Assembly: GCA_902787835.1 (NCBI GenBank)
Contig: CADAHU010000005.1
Location: forward strand, 1 to 53,187
DNA from: an uncultured Eubacteriales bacterium
GTDB taxonomy: Bacteria; Bacillota; Clostridia; Christensenellales; Aristaeellaceae
Reading direction: 5' to 3'
Length of the DNA stretch: 53,187 nucleotides
Position numbers and translations under genes: made by a program. Positions 1 to 9,092 of the stretch are shown in pieces; position 1 is the first letter of the stretch, and every line of letters begins with the position of its first letter. The notes below the pieces were generated by a model, which worked only from the letters and a program-made list of their open reading frames with translations, was not told the DNA's origin and made no database searches.

Positions 1-1005
1 TTGCTGTATTCCGACGAGCCCATGGACTGGCTGACCGGCGATCCGGCCTTCCCCGCGCTGTGGGCCTCCCTGATGGTCGCCTGCATCCAGCGCGGCGTTC
101 AGATCCGCATCATCCACAATATGGACCGCGACGGGACGGAGATGATATCGGCCATCGGCATCTGGCTGCCGCTGTATATGTCCGGCAGGATCGAGCCCTA
201 TACTTTCAGCAAGGCGCGCAATCCCCGGTTCCATCATACGGTATTCCTCCGTCCCGGCCAGGCGGGCATTCTGGGTTTTTTCCCTGCACACGCAGGCGAA
301 GGCCGCTGGTATGACTACATCACGGATCCGCAGCGGCTGGAAGCGATGCAGGCCGGCTTTTCCGATATGCTGGGCAGCGCTTCGCCCTTCTTGAAAATCT
401 ATAAAGACGATCAGTCGGATGACTTCTGGCGGCGGTTCCGCAGCCGCTGCGACAAAACAGTCGCCATCCTCAAAGGCCTTTCCATCGCCACCATGCCGGA
501 CGCGCTGCTGGATAAAATGCTTGCCCGCGCGGAGGCCGACGCGCGGCAAAAAGCGCGTTGCATTGCCTTTCACCACGCCAGCAGGGAACATTTTTATCAC
601 ATGCTCCGGGCCGGGGAGGTGCGCGAGCTGCTCTGCCTGCCGGATCGGGAAGCGGTGCTGTCGGGAACGGTCTGGGTCAACCTGGAGGCGGGAGGAGATG
701 GTCTGCGCCTGCAATACACGCCCGCGGAATTCGCAGAGCATATCTCCGCCCTGGCCGATATCATCCGCAATGAAAAAAACTATCATGTGACGCTGCTTCC
801 CTTCGCCCCCTTCCGGGATCTGCAGGTATTTACGGCAAAGGACGCCGTCGCCGTGATCCGGGGCCAGGAACCGTATACGGCCTTCGCCTTTTATAACCCC
901 TTGCTGGTACAATCCATGATCTATTACTGCAATGCGCTGACCCGGCAGTTTTCCTGCGACCGCGCCGCGGCCTTGGAAGCGCTTTTCTCCGCCGGCGCGG
1001 TATAA
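1..1005 (+). CDS. Partial protein, probable C-terminal part of an HTH-type regulator
   Basis: The frame is open at the left edge, so this is probably the C-terminal 334 residues of a longer protein; the TTG at base 1 need not be its start. It opens with LYSDEPMDWLTGDPAF and continues with RIIHNM and WLPLYMSGRIEPYTF. From memory, this pattern resembles the long C-terminal region of some HTH regulators in Lachnospiraceae and relatives, but no DNA-binding motif lies in the visible part, so the assignment is tentative. There is no signal peptide or clear membrane segment in view. The gene ends just before the promoter of the T-box leader and probably has no functional link to it. Confidence 0.5.
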   Translation: MLYSDEPMDWLTGDPAFPALWASLMVACIQRGVQIRIIHNMDRDGTEMISAIGIWLPLYMSGRIEPYTFSKARNPRFHHTVFLRPGQAGILGFFPAHAGEGRWYDYITDPQRLEAMQAGFSDMLGSASPFLKIYKDDQSDDFWRRFRSRCDKTVAILKGLSIATMPDALLDKMLARAEADARQKARCIAFHHASREHFYHMLRAGEVRELLCLPDREAVLSGTVWVNLEAGGDGLRLQYTPAEFAEHISALADIIRNEKNYHVTLLPFAPFRDLQVFTAKDAVAVIRGQEPYTAFAFYNPLLVQSMIYYCNALTRQFSCDRAAALEALFSAGAV

Positions 1006-1045
1006 ATTGTATGCAGGCTGCATTTGTTCTTTTATTGTTTCCCGC

Positions 1046-1074
1046 TTGACGGCGGCCCCGCGCCGTGGTACATT
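1046..1074 (+). promoter_or_regulatory. Promoter of the T-box cassette
   Basis: TTGACG at 1046-1051 and TACATT at 1069-1074 are separated by 17 bases. They lie immediately upstream of the T-box leader, which is where the leader transcript should begin. Confidence 0.55.
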
Positions 1075-1079
1075 ATCAA

Positions 1080-1340
1080 ACAAAGCAGCGACGAAGCTAC
1101 GCCCTTTTTCACCGCTTGCAGAGAGTTGGCGGATGGTGCAAGCCAATAAGCAGGCAAAAGGCGCGGTCTCCCTTCCGAGCAGGATTTCCGAAAACTGCAG
1201 TAAGAAATCCCGGCGCGCCCCGTTATCACGGCGAAGGATCTGCAAGGATCCCATGAGAGACTGCATATGCAGTAATCAGGGTGGTACCGCGGTTTAACCG
1301 TCCCTGGAGCCAATGGCTCCGGGGCTTTATTTTTTCCGAA
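1080..1340 (+). promoter_or_regulatory. T-box leader (tRNA-sensing riboswitch)
   Basis: The hallmark T-box sequence GGTGGTACCGCGG lies at 1280-1292. Upstream are the Stem I landmarks: an AG-rich bulge (AGAGAG near 1120) and a distal hairpin with GGATGGTGCAA in the loop closed by TTGGC/GCCAA. Downstream is an intrinsic terminator. The element binds uncharged tRNA and allows read-through into the LeuA-like gene. The T-box UGGU would pair with an ACCA acceptor end, which fits tRNA-Leu and many others. A CUC (Leu) triplet at 1168-1170 is one candidate specifier codon, but I could not fold the specifier loop confidently. The leucine assignment rests mainly on the downstream family. Confidence 0.92.
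1302..1336 (+). terminator. T-box regulated terminator
   Basis: CCCTGGAGCC and GGCTCCGGGG form a 10-bp stem (one G-U pair) around a 3-base loop, followed by TTTATTTTTT. It directly follows the T-box sequence, as expected for the alternative to the antiterminator. Confidence 0.85.
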
Positions 1341-1354
1341 AGGAACCATTATTT

Positions 1355-2752
1355 ATGAAGAAAATCAGCATCACCGACATCACGCTGCGACGCGCCGCAG
1401 AGGGCGGCACCCTGGGCTTTAAGGAAAAGCTGGAGATCGCCAAGGCGCTGGACCAGCTGAACGTGAGCGCCATCGAGCTGGCCCCCCTGGGCGAGAGCAA
1501 GGCCGACAGCATATTTGTCAAAACCCTGGCCTCGCTGATCCATAACACCGCCCTGAGCCTGCCCGTGGGGCTGACCCAGGACGGCGCGCGCCGCTCCTGG
1601 GAGGCGCTGCGCCAGGCTGACCGTCCCCGGCTGGTCGTGGATGTGCCGGTCTCCAGCGTACAGATGGAGTACATTGCCCGCAAAAAGCCGGAGCAGATGC
1701 TGGACACCATCAAAGCGCTGGTGGAAACCTGCGCCGCCCTGTGCCCCGACGTGGAGTTCTGCGCCACAGACGCCAGCCGGGCGGAGATCGGCTACCTGTG
1801 CCAGGCCATCGAAACCGCCATCCAGGCCGGCGCGGGCAGCGTTTGCATCTGCGATACCGCCGGCATCATGCTGCCCGATGAGTTTGGCGCCTTCCTGGCT
1901 GATCTGTATGAAAAAATCCCTGCGCTGAAGGACGTGTTTGTGAAGGTGCTTTGCGACGACGCCCTGGAATTGGCCGGGGCCAGCGCCGTGCGGGCGCTGC
2001 GGGTGGGCGCCTGCGGCGTCAAAACCTGCCTGATGGGCACCACCGCGCCCCAGCTGCGCACGCTGTGCGGCATCGTAAAGCACAAGGGCGACGCGCTGAA
2101 ACTGTACAGCGCCGTAAAGGTCACCGAGCTGGAGCGCACGCTGACGCGCATCCGCCGGGTCACCGGCAGCGACACGCGGGAAAAGGAGGCCGCCGCGCCG
2201 CAGGATGACAGCGTAACCTACGACGCGCAGGATTCCATCGCCGCCGTTTCCGAGGGTGTGCGCGCCCTGGGCTACGATCTGAGCGAGGAAGACCTGGCCA
2301 AGGTTTATGAAGAGTTTTTGCGTCTGGCAGCCAAGAAGCCGGTGAGCCGCCGGGAGCTGGACGCCATCGTGGCCGCCAGCGCCATGCAGGTGCCCGCCGC
2401 CTATACGCTGGAAAGCTACGTGATCAACAGCGGCAACATCATCACCAATACCGCCTGCCTGCGCCTCTCCCATAACGGGCTGAGCCAGGAGGGGCTCTCC
2501 ACCGGCGACGGCCCCATCGACGCCGCCTTCAAGGCCATCGAGGGCGTGACGGGGCGGCATTACGAGCTGGAGGATTTCCACATTGACGCCGTCACCGAGG
2601 GCAAGGAGGCCATCGGCCGGGCCATCGTGCGCCTGCGCAGCGAGGGCAGGCTGTACTCCGGCAGCGGCGTATCCACTGACATCGTCAGCGCCGCCATCCG
2701 CGCCTATCTGGGCGCGCTGAACAAAATCGTCTATGAGGAGAATGAACAATGA
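1355..2752 (+). CDS. LeuA-family (isopropylmalate synthase-like) protein with altered active site
   Basis: A 465-residue homologue of 2-isopropylmalate synthase. It has a DRE-TIM-type barrel (about 1-270) and a LeuA regulatory domain (about 350-460, with GDGPIDA near 384). The start at 1355 has AAAGGA 10 bases upstream. In true LeuA enzymes the first strand reads LRDG and a later strand carries HxH, both supplying metal ligands. Here the first motif is DITLRRAAEGG, with Arg in place of Asp, and the HxH region reads VKVLCDDALELA with no His. It is therefore unlikely to be a standard isopropylmalate synthase. From memory, a related family occurs in other gut Clostridia, annotated only by its regulatory domain. 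It is under T-box control and its stop overlaps the start of the next gene, so the two are probably co-translated. Confidence 0.8.
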   Translation: MKKISITDITLRRAAEGGTLGFKEKLEIAKALDQLNVSAIELAPLGESKADSIFVKTLASLIHNTALSLPVGLTQDGARRSWEALRQADRPRLVVDVPVSSVQMEYIARKKPEQMLDTIKALVETCAALCPDVEFCATDASRAEIGYLCQAIETAIQAGAGSVCICDTAGIMLPDEFGAFLADLYEKIPALKDVFVKVLCDDALELAGASAVRALRVGACGVKTCLMGTTAPQLRTLCGIVKHKGDALKLYSAVKVTELERTLTRIRRVTGSDTREKEAAAPQDDSVTYDAQDSIAAVSEGVRALGYDLSEEDLAKVYEEFLRLAAKKPVSRRELDAIVAASAMQVPAAYTLESYVINSGNIITNTACLRLSHNGLSQEGLSTGDGPIDAAFKAIEGVTGRHYELEDFHIDAVTEGKEAIGRAIVRLRSEGRLYSGSGVSTDIVSAAIRAYLGALNKIVYEENEQ

Positions 2753-5256
2753 GGCTGTGCTTTTCCACCAAGGGCTGGCACGACGCCAGCTGGCAGGATT
2801 TTTTGACCGCCGCGGGCGATCTGGGCTTTGAGGGCATCGAAATCCACAACCTGTCCGCTCCCGCCATGAGCCGCAAGGGCTGTCCGGCGGACGTCAACGC
2901 CAGCGCGGCAGCCTACCGCGCGATCTATGACCGCGGGCTGTCCATTCCCTGCATCGATACCACTGTGGATCTGTGCGATAAAGTTCGTCAGGGCGAGCTT
3001 TTCCGGGAGATCGTTACCTGCATAGAGGCTGCTCGCCGCATGCACGCGCCCTACGTAAGGCTGCACACCGCCTATGCGGAAGCGCAGTTTGACGAGGAAG
3101 CGGTGCGCGCCGCCCTGTCCTTCGCCCTGCCCATCGCGGAGGAAAACGAGGTGGTGCTGCTGATCGAAACCATGGGCGTATACGCCGATACCGCCCGGCT
3201 GCGCGACCTGCTGGACAGCTATGCCAGCGACGCCATGGCCGCCCTGTGGGATTTTCACTTCCCCTACCGTCAGTGCGGCGAAACGCCCCAGACCTCGGTC
3301 ACCAACCTGGGCGCGTACATCCGCCACGTGCACATCAAGGACTCGCTGGTGGATGAAAACGGAGAGCTCACCTTCCAGCTGATCGGCGAGGGCGATCTGC
3401 CGGTGGATCTGCTGGTCAAGGCGCTGGACTCCCTGGATTATGACGGCTTTGTCACCCTGGAATGGGATCCGGTCTGGATGGAAGACCTGGACGATATGAC
3501 GGTGATCTTTGCCCATTTTGCCGGCTTCATGAGCCGCTACGGCAAGGAAGAGGAGCAAAAGACGCTGTACAGCAACAAGCTGCACACCGGCCACTTCGTA
3601 TGGCCCAAAGAAGCGCTGATCAGCTGCACCTTCAGCCAGGTGCTGGACCGCATGGTGGAGGAATTCCCCGATCAGTACGCCTTCAAATACACCACGCTGG
3701 ATTACACCCGCACCTACAGCCAATTCCGGGACGATGTGGACGAGTGCGCCAGGGCGCTGATCAGCCTGGGCGTGCGCGCCGGCAGCAAGGTGGCGGTCTG
3801 GGCTACCAACATCCCTGCCTGGTACATCACCTTCTGGGCCACCACCAAGATCGGCGCGGTGCTGGTAACGGTGAACACCGCCTACAAGATCCATGAGATC
3901 GAATACCTGCTGCGCCAGAGCGATACCCATACCCTGGTGATGATCGAGCGCAGCCAGGACAGCGATTACGCCGCCAGCATCCGGGAGCTGTGTCCCGAGC
4001 TGGAGACCACCGCGGCGGGCAGCGCCCTGCACGCCAAGCGCCTGCCCTTCCTGCGCAATGTGGTTACGGTGGGCTTCCGCATGAAGGGCTGCATGACCTG
4101 GGAGGAGATGCTGCGCCGCGCCGGCAGCGTGCCGGTGGAGCAGCTGCACCGCATGGCCGCCCGGGTGGACATCCATGATGTGTGCAACATGCAGTATACC
4201 AGCGGCACCACGGGCTTCCCCAAGGGCGTGATGCTGACCCATCACGCGGTGGTGAACAACGGCAAGTGCATCGGCGACCGCATGGATCTTTCCACCGCCG
4301 ACCGCATGATGATCCAGGTGCCCATGTTCCACTGCTTCGGCATGGTATTGGCCATGACCGCCAGCATGACCCATGGCGCCACCATCTGCCCGCTGCCCTA
4401 CTTCAGCGCCCGCAACGCCCTGGCCTGCATCAATCAGGAGCGCATCACCGCCTTCCATGGCGTGCCCACCATGTTCATCGCCATGTTCAACCACCCGGAT
4501 TACCGCAAAACCAACTTCAGCTACATGCGCACGGGCATCATGGCGGGCGCGGGCTGCCCGCCGGAGCTGATGCGCCGGGCCGCCCAGCCGGATGAAATGA
4601 ACATGACCGGCATCGTATCGGTGTACGGCGAGACCGAAAGCGCCCCAGGCGATACCATGAGCGAGCTGGACGACCCGCTGGACGAGCGCTGCGAAACGGT
4701 AGGCCGCGCCTTCCCCCACGTGGAGTGCAAGATCATTGACCCGGAGACCGGCGAAGACTGCCCGGACAACGTGAACGGCGAGTTTGTGGCCCGGGGCTAC
4801 AACGTGATGAAGGGCTACTACAAAATGCCGGAGGCCACCGCCGCCGCCATCGATAAGGACGGCTGGCTGCACACCGGCGACCTGGCCTGCCGCCTGCCCA
4901 ACGGCACCTACAAGATCACCGGCCGCCTCAAGGACATGATCATCCGCGGCGGCGAGAACATCTATCCCAAGGAGATCGAGGAATTCATTTACACCCATCC
5001 GGCGGTGAAGGATGTGCAGGTGATCGCCGTGCCGGACAAGCAGTACGGCGAGGAGATCTGCGCCTGCGTGGTGCTCAAGGACGGGCAATCCATGACCGAG
5101 GACGAGCTCAAGGGCTACGTGCGCAGCCATATGGCCCGGCACAAGGTGCCCCGCTACGTGCGGTTCATGGAGGGCTTCCCCATGAACGCCGCGGGCAAGA
5201 TCCTCAAGTACAAAATGCGGGAGGACGCGGCGGCCTATTTCGGCCTGAACAGCTAA
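2749..5256 (+). CDS. Fusion of TIM-barrel sugar isomerase-like domain and AMP-forming acyl-CoA ligase
   Basis: An 835-residue two-domain protein. Residues 1 to about 262 form a xylose-isomerase-like barrel with the expected metal ligands visible: Glu in LLIETMG near 139, Asp and His in LWDFHFP, His in HVHIKD and Glu in TLEWDP. Residues from about 285 to 835 are an ANL-superfamily acyl-CoA synthetase with the P-loop YTSGTTGFPKG near 483, TGDLA, the hinge GRLKDMIIRGGENIYPKE near 725 and the catalytic Lys in AAGKILKYK near 817. The ligase would activate a carboxylic acid to an acyl-CoA via acyl-AMP; the substrate is unknown. The ATGA overlap with the LeuA-like gene implies coupling. A terminator follows. 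I recall a similar fusion in other gut Clostridia, but no experimentally assigned role. Confidence 0.88.
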   Translation: MRLCFSTKGWHDASWQDFLTAAGDLGFEGIEIHNLSAPAMSRKGCPADVNASAAAYRAIYDRGLSIPCIDTTVDLCDKVRQGELFREIVTCIEAARRMHAPYVRLHTAYAEAQFDEEAVRAALSFALPIAEENEVVLLIETMGVYADTARLRDLLDSYASDAMAALWDFHFPYRQCGETPQTSVTNLGAYIRHVHIKDSLVDENGELTFQLIGEGDLPVDLLVKALDSLDYDGFVTLEWDPVWMEDLDDMTVIFAHFAGFMSRYGKEEEQKTLYSNKLHTGHFVWPKEALISCTFSQVLDRMVEEFPDQYAFKYTTLDYTRTYSQFRDDVDECARALISLGVRAGSKVAVWATNIPAWYITFWATTKIGAVLVTVNTAYKIHEIEYLLRQSDTHTLVMIERSQDSDYAASIRELCPELETTAAGSALHAKRLPFLRNVVTVGFRMKGCMTWEEMLRRAGSVPVEQLHRMAARVDIHDVCNMQYTSGTTGFPKGVMLTHHAVVNNGKCIGDRMDLSTADRMMIQVPMFHCFGMVLAMTASMTHGATICPLPYFSARNALACINQERITAFHGVPTMFIAMFNHPDYRKTNFSYMRTGIMAGAGCPPELMRRAAQPDEMNMTGIVSVYGETESAPGDTMSELDDPLDERCETVGRAFPHVECKIIDPETGEDCPDNVNGEFVARGYNVMKGYYKMPEATAAAIDKDGWLHTGDLACRLPNGTYKITGRLKDMIIRGGENIYPKEIEEFIYTHPAVKDVQVIAVPDKQYGEEICACVVLKDGQSMTEDELKGYVRSHMARHKVPRYVRFMEGFPMNAAGKILKYKMREDAAAYFGLNS

Positions 5257-5274
5257 TTATACATCCGTTTGCAT

Positions 5275-5310
5275 AAAAATATGGCAGTGCCAAAAACTGC
5301 CATATTTTTT
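5275..5310 (+). terminator. Intrinsic terminator after the T-box cassette
   Basis: ATATGGCAGT and ACTGCCATAT form a perfect stem with a 7-base loop, flanked by A and T runs. It closes the two-gene unit and separates it from the AraC regulator. Confidence 0.9.
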
Positions 5311-5423
5311 ATTATTATGCCATAAAACATTGAAATTTTGCCAAAATAGGACGATTTTCCGAAAAAACGCACAAATCAGCAAAACAAAAAGCAATGTATA
5401 AGAAGAAACAACCATAACATACA

Positions 5424-5476
5424 TTGCGAATCATCTTTTAATAGGTCATAATAATCCTATCAGGATATACCCTGAT
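5424..5476 (+). promoter_or_regulatory. Putative promoter and palindrome before the AraC regulator
   Basis: TTGCGA at 5424-5429 and CATAAT at 5447-5452 are 17 bases apart. Just downstream, ATCAGG at 5459-5464 and CCTGAT at 5471-5476 form an inverted repeat with a 6-base centre, a possible operator. The rest of 5311-5556 is AT-rich with no gene seen. Confidence 0.4.
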
Positions 5477-5556
5477 TTTTCCCATTATATCCTATGCAGC
5501 ATCTTTCGCCATTCGAGAGGCGCATACAGTATTTCCATACGGAAGGAGGGGTTCAA

Positions 5557-6465
5557 GTGGAAAGAAAAAAAGGCTCCACCGATACCTCAAACCGCAAACG
5601 CTTTCCCGATGGTCCCCGAGGCCTGCAGGCGAAGCAGGAATTTATCAGTTATATCGATCATTCCTCTATCCGGGTACGGATAGCAGAGGGCGACCCGATC
5701 CATGAGGATCATTGGCATTCCGCCACAGAGATTCTGCTTGTAAACCAGGGCGAGGCCCTGTATACCCTGCCGGATAAAACCTACCGCATCACCGATGGCC
5801 AGATCATGATCGTCCCGGCGGATTGTCCTCATTCCCTGAAAGAAAAAGACGGCACACAGCGTATACAGTTTTTGTTTGAGCCCACCTATCTTTTGCATCT
5901 GCGCGATATGTCCGTCATGTCTCCGCTGATCAAATGCCCCATTTACCTGGAGGAGGACAGCGATACCCGCCGCCAGGTCGCCTGCCTGCTTGGCAAGGTG
6001 GCTGATTGCTATGCGCAGAAGGAGCCCATGTGGAACTCCCAGTGCTATTCCTATCTGCTGCAGATCTATGTGCTGCTCGGACGCCGTCAGCTGAGCCAGG
6101 AATCTCCCCTGCAGCACCTGTCCGACCGCAAAGCCATTGACAGCGAGATCATGAACAGCGCGCTGACCTACCTGAACCAAAACTACATGTACGATATCAC
6201 CCTGGAGGATGTGGCTTCCTACGCCGGTTTCTCCAAGTATTACTTCTCCCGGATGTTCAAGCAGTTCTTCGGCTTCTCCTTCTCGGAGTATTTGTGCAAG
6301 CGGCGTCTGGAGGTGGCCGGCGATCTGCTGACCCATACCAACCGTCCCATCCAGGAGATCGCCATCGCCGCGGGCTTCGGCAGCGTGGGCACCTTCAACC
6401 GCATCTTCCGGGATGCCAAAAACTGCACGCCCTCCCAGTACAGGGCCATGTACGGCGACTTCTGA
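5557..6465 (+). CDS. AraC-family transcriptional regulator with cupin sensor domain
   Basis: About 302 residues starting at GTG 5557, chosen because GGAAGGAGGGG (5541-5551) sits at the right distance; an upstream in-frame ATG at 5494 lacks such a site. The N-terminal half is a cupin-like AraC ligand-binding domain (HEDHWHSATEILLVNQGEA, then PDKTYRITDGQIMIVPADCPH). The C-terminal 100 residues hold the double helix-turn-helix (YAGFSKYYFSRMFKQFFG, then AIAAGFGSVGTFNRIFRD). Such proteins usually respond to a sugar or small metabolite and regulate nearby genes. A terminator isolates it from the upstream cassette, and its target is not apparent. The downstream gene is convergent. Confidence 0.9.
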   Translation: MERKKGSTDTSNRKRFPDGPRGLQAKQEFISYIDHSSIRVRIAEGDPIHEDHWHSATEILLVNQGEALYTLPDKTYRITDGQIMIVPADCPHSLKEKDGTQRIQFLFEPTYLLHLRDMSVMSPLIKCPIYLEEDSDTRRQVACLLGKVADCYAQKEPMWNSQCYSYLLQIYVLLGRRQLSQESPLQHLSDRKAIDSEIMNSALTYLNQNYMYDITLEDVASYAGFSKYYFSRMFKQFFGFSFSEYLCKRRLEVAGDLLTHTNRPIQEIAIAAGFGSVGTFNRIFRDAKNCTPSQYRAMYGDF

Positions 6466-6491
6466 TCCTGCGCAAAAGCGGCCTTTACATG

Positions 6492-6530
6492 AAAAAAACT
6501 TCGTCCCAGCCAGTGAGACGAAGTTTTTTA
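6492..6530. terminator. Bidirectional terminator between convergent genes
   Basis: AAAAAACTTCGTC and GACGAAGTTTTTT form a perfect inverted repeat with an 11-base loop. It has A and T tracts on both sides, so it can end both the AraC gene and the CHAP gene. Confidence 0.9.
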
Positions 6531-6536
6531 TGTTGT

Positions 6537-7793
<1,257 letters not shown>

Positions 7794-7825
7794 GCGTCTT
7801 GCTCCTTTTGTATCAATAGATTAAT

Positions 7826-7854
7826 ATTATATCATACATCCTATGGAAAGGCAA
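7826..7854 (-). promoter_or_regulatory. Promoter of the CHAP gene
   Basis: On the minus strand TTGCCT (7849-7854) and TATAAT (7826-7831) are 17 bases apart, about 35 bases upstream of the start codon. Confidence 0.7.
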
Positions 7855-7863
7855 GTTAAAAAC

Positions 7864-7896
7864 AAAGCCAGAACCGCAATAACGGCTCCGGCTTTC
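7864..7896 (-). terminator. Terminator of serCA
   Basis: A 13-bp stem with a short loop lies just after the serA stop. Two positions pair as G-U only on the minus-strand RNA, which supports minus-strand use, and a T-rich tract follows. Confidence 0.8.
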
Positions 7897-7911
7897 ATAT
7901 TTTACAATTGA

Positions 7912-9078
7912 TCAGTGGATCAGGCGCACGCGGATCACGTTCTCCAGCGCGGCCAGCTCGTCGGCGATGCGCTGCGGCACTTCATCGTTGAAATCCAGCA
8001 GGGTATACGCCATATCGCCCTTGGCCTTGTTGACCAGGTTTTCGATGTTCAGGCCGGCGGCGGCCACAGCCTCGGTGATGCGGCCCAGCATGCCCACCCG
8101 GTTATAATGCATGATGGTCAGTCGGTCGCCCTCGGCGCGGGCGAAGGCCACGTCCGGGAAGTTGACCGAGTTGGTGATGTTGCCGTTCTCGATATAATCG
8201 CATACCTGGCGGACGGCCATCACGGAGCAGTTTTCATCGGCCTCCGGGGTGCCCGCGCCCAGATGGGGTGTGCACAGCGCCTGGGGATAGCCCAGCTCAC
8301 GGGCCGTGGGGAAATCGGTGGCAAAGCCGCGGATCTTGCCGCTGTCGATGGCGTCGCATACCGCCTCGTTATCCAGCACCGGGCCGCGGGCGTAGTTGAT
8401 CAGATACACGCCGTCCTTCATGGAAGCGATGGCCTCGCGGGTAACAAAGCCGCGGTTGGCCTCGTTCAGCGGGATGTGCACCGATACGATATCGGAGGCC
8501 TGGTACAGCTCGTTCACATCCTGTACGAAGCGCACATAATGCTTGAGCTCGCTGAGCCGGGCATGGCCCAGATAGGGATCATAGCCGATGACGTGCATGC
8601 CCAGATCATGGCAGGCACGGGCCACCCGGGAGCCGATGGCGCCCACGCCGATGATGCCGATGGTTTTTCCCATGATCTCCGGCCCGCGGTAGACCTCCTT
8701 GCCCGCCTCCACGGCGCGGCCGGGGTCGCTTTCGCCGTCCTTCAGCGTGCGCACCCATTCATTGGCGGCCAGCACATTGCGCATGCACAGGATGATGGCG
8801 GCCAGGGTCAGCTCCTTTACCGCGTTGGCGTTGCCGCCGGGCGTATTGAACACCACGATACCCTTCTCAGTGCAGCGGTCCACAGGGATGGTATTGGTGC
8901 CCGCGCCGATGCGGCAGATGGCCTTGAGCTCCGGCCCCAGGGGAATATTGTGCAGGGGGGTGGAATGCACCAGGATGGCGTCGGGGCATTCGGTCTGCTC
9001 CACGATGCGGTACTTTTCCTTATTGAAATCCTTGAGGCCCTCCTCGGCCACCTTGTTATAGGTCTGAATGATATACAT
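7912..9078 (-). CDS. serA: D-3-phosphoglycerate dehydrogenase
   Basis: A 388-residue NAD-dependent dehydrogenase that oxidises 3-phosphoglycerate to 3-phosphohydroxypyruvate, the first step of serine synthesis. It has a Rossmann fold with GVGAIGSRVARA, Arg in INYARGPVLD, His in CTPHLGAGTPEAD, and a C-terminal ACT domain from about residue 320 (MHYNRVGMLGRITEAVAAAG) that is the usual site for serine feedback. GGAGG precedes the start. It follows serC by 14 bases and the two form an operon. Length and layout match the short clostridial form rather than the long form with an extra intervening domain. Confidence 0.95.
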   Translation of the reverse strand: MYIIQTYNKVAEEGLKDFNKEKYRIVEQTECPDAILVHSTPLHNIPLGPELKAICRIGAGTNTIPVDRCTEKGIVVFNTPGGNANAVKELTLAAIILCMRNVLAANEWVRTLKDGESDPGRAVEAGKEVYRGPEIMGKTIGIIGVGAIGSRVARACHDLGMHVIGYDPYLGHARLSELKHYVRFVQDVNELYQASDIVSVHIPLNEANRGFVTREAIASMKDGVYLINYARGPVLDNEAVCDAIDSGKIRGFATDFPTARELGYPQALCTPHLGAGTPEADENCSVMAVRQVCDYIENGNITNSVNFPDVAFARAEGDRLTIMHYNRVGMLGRITEAVAAAGLNIENLVNKAKGDMAYTLLDFNDEVPQRIADELAALENVIRVRLIH

Positions 9079-9092
9079 GCGCTTTATCCTCC

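Noticed and set aside
2731..5142. Very long open frame on the minus strand opposite the TIM-barrel/ligase gene
   Set aside because: It is antisense to a gene with intact catalytic motifs; its product is low-complexity His/Ala/Gly-rich, as expected of a GC-rich shadow.
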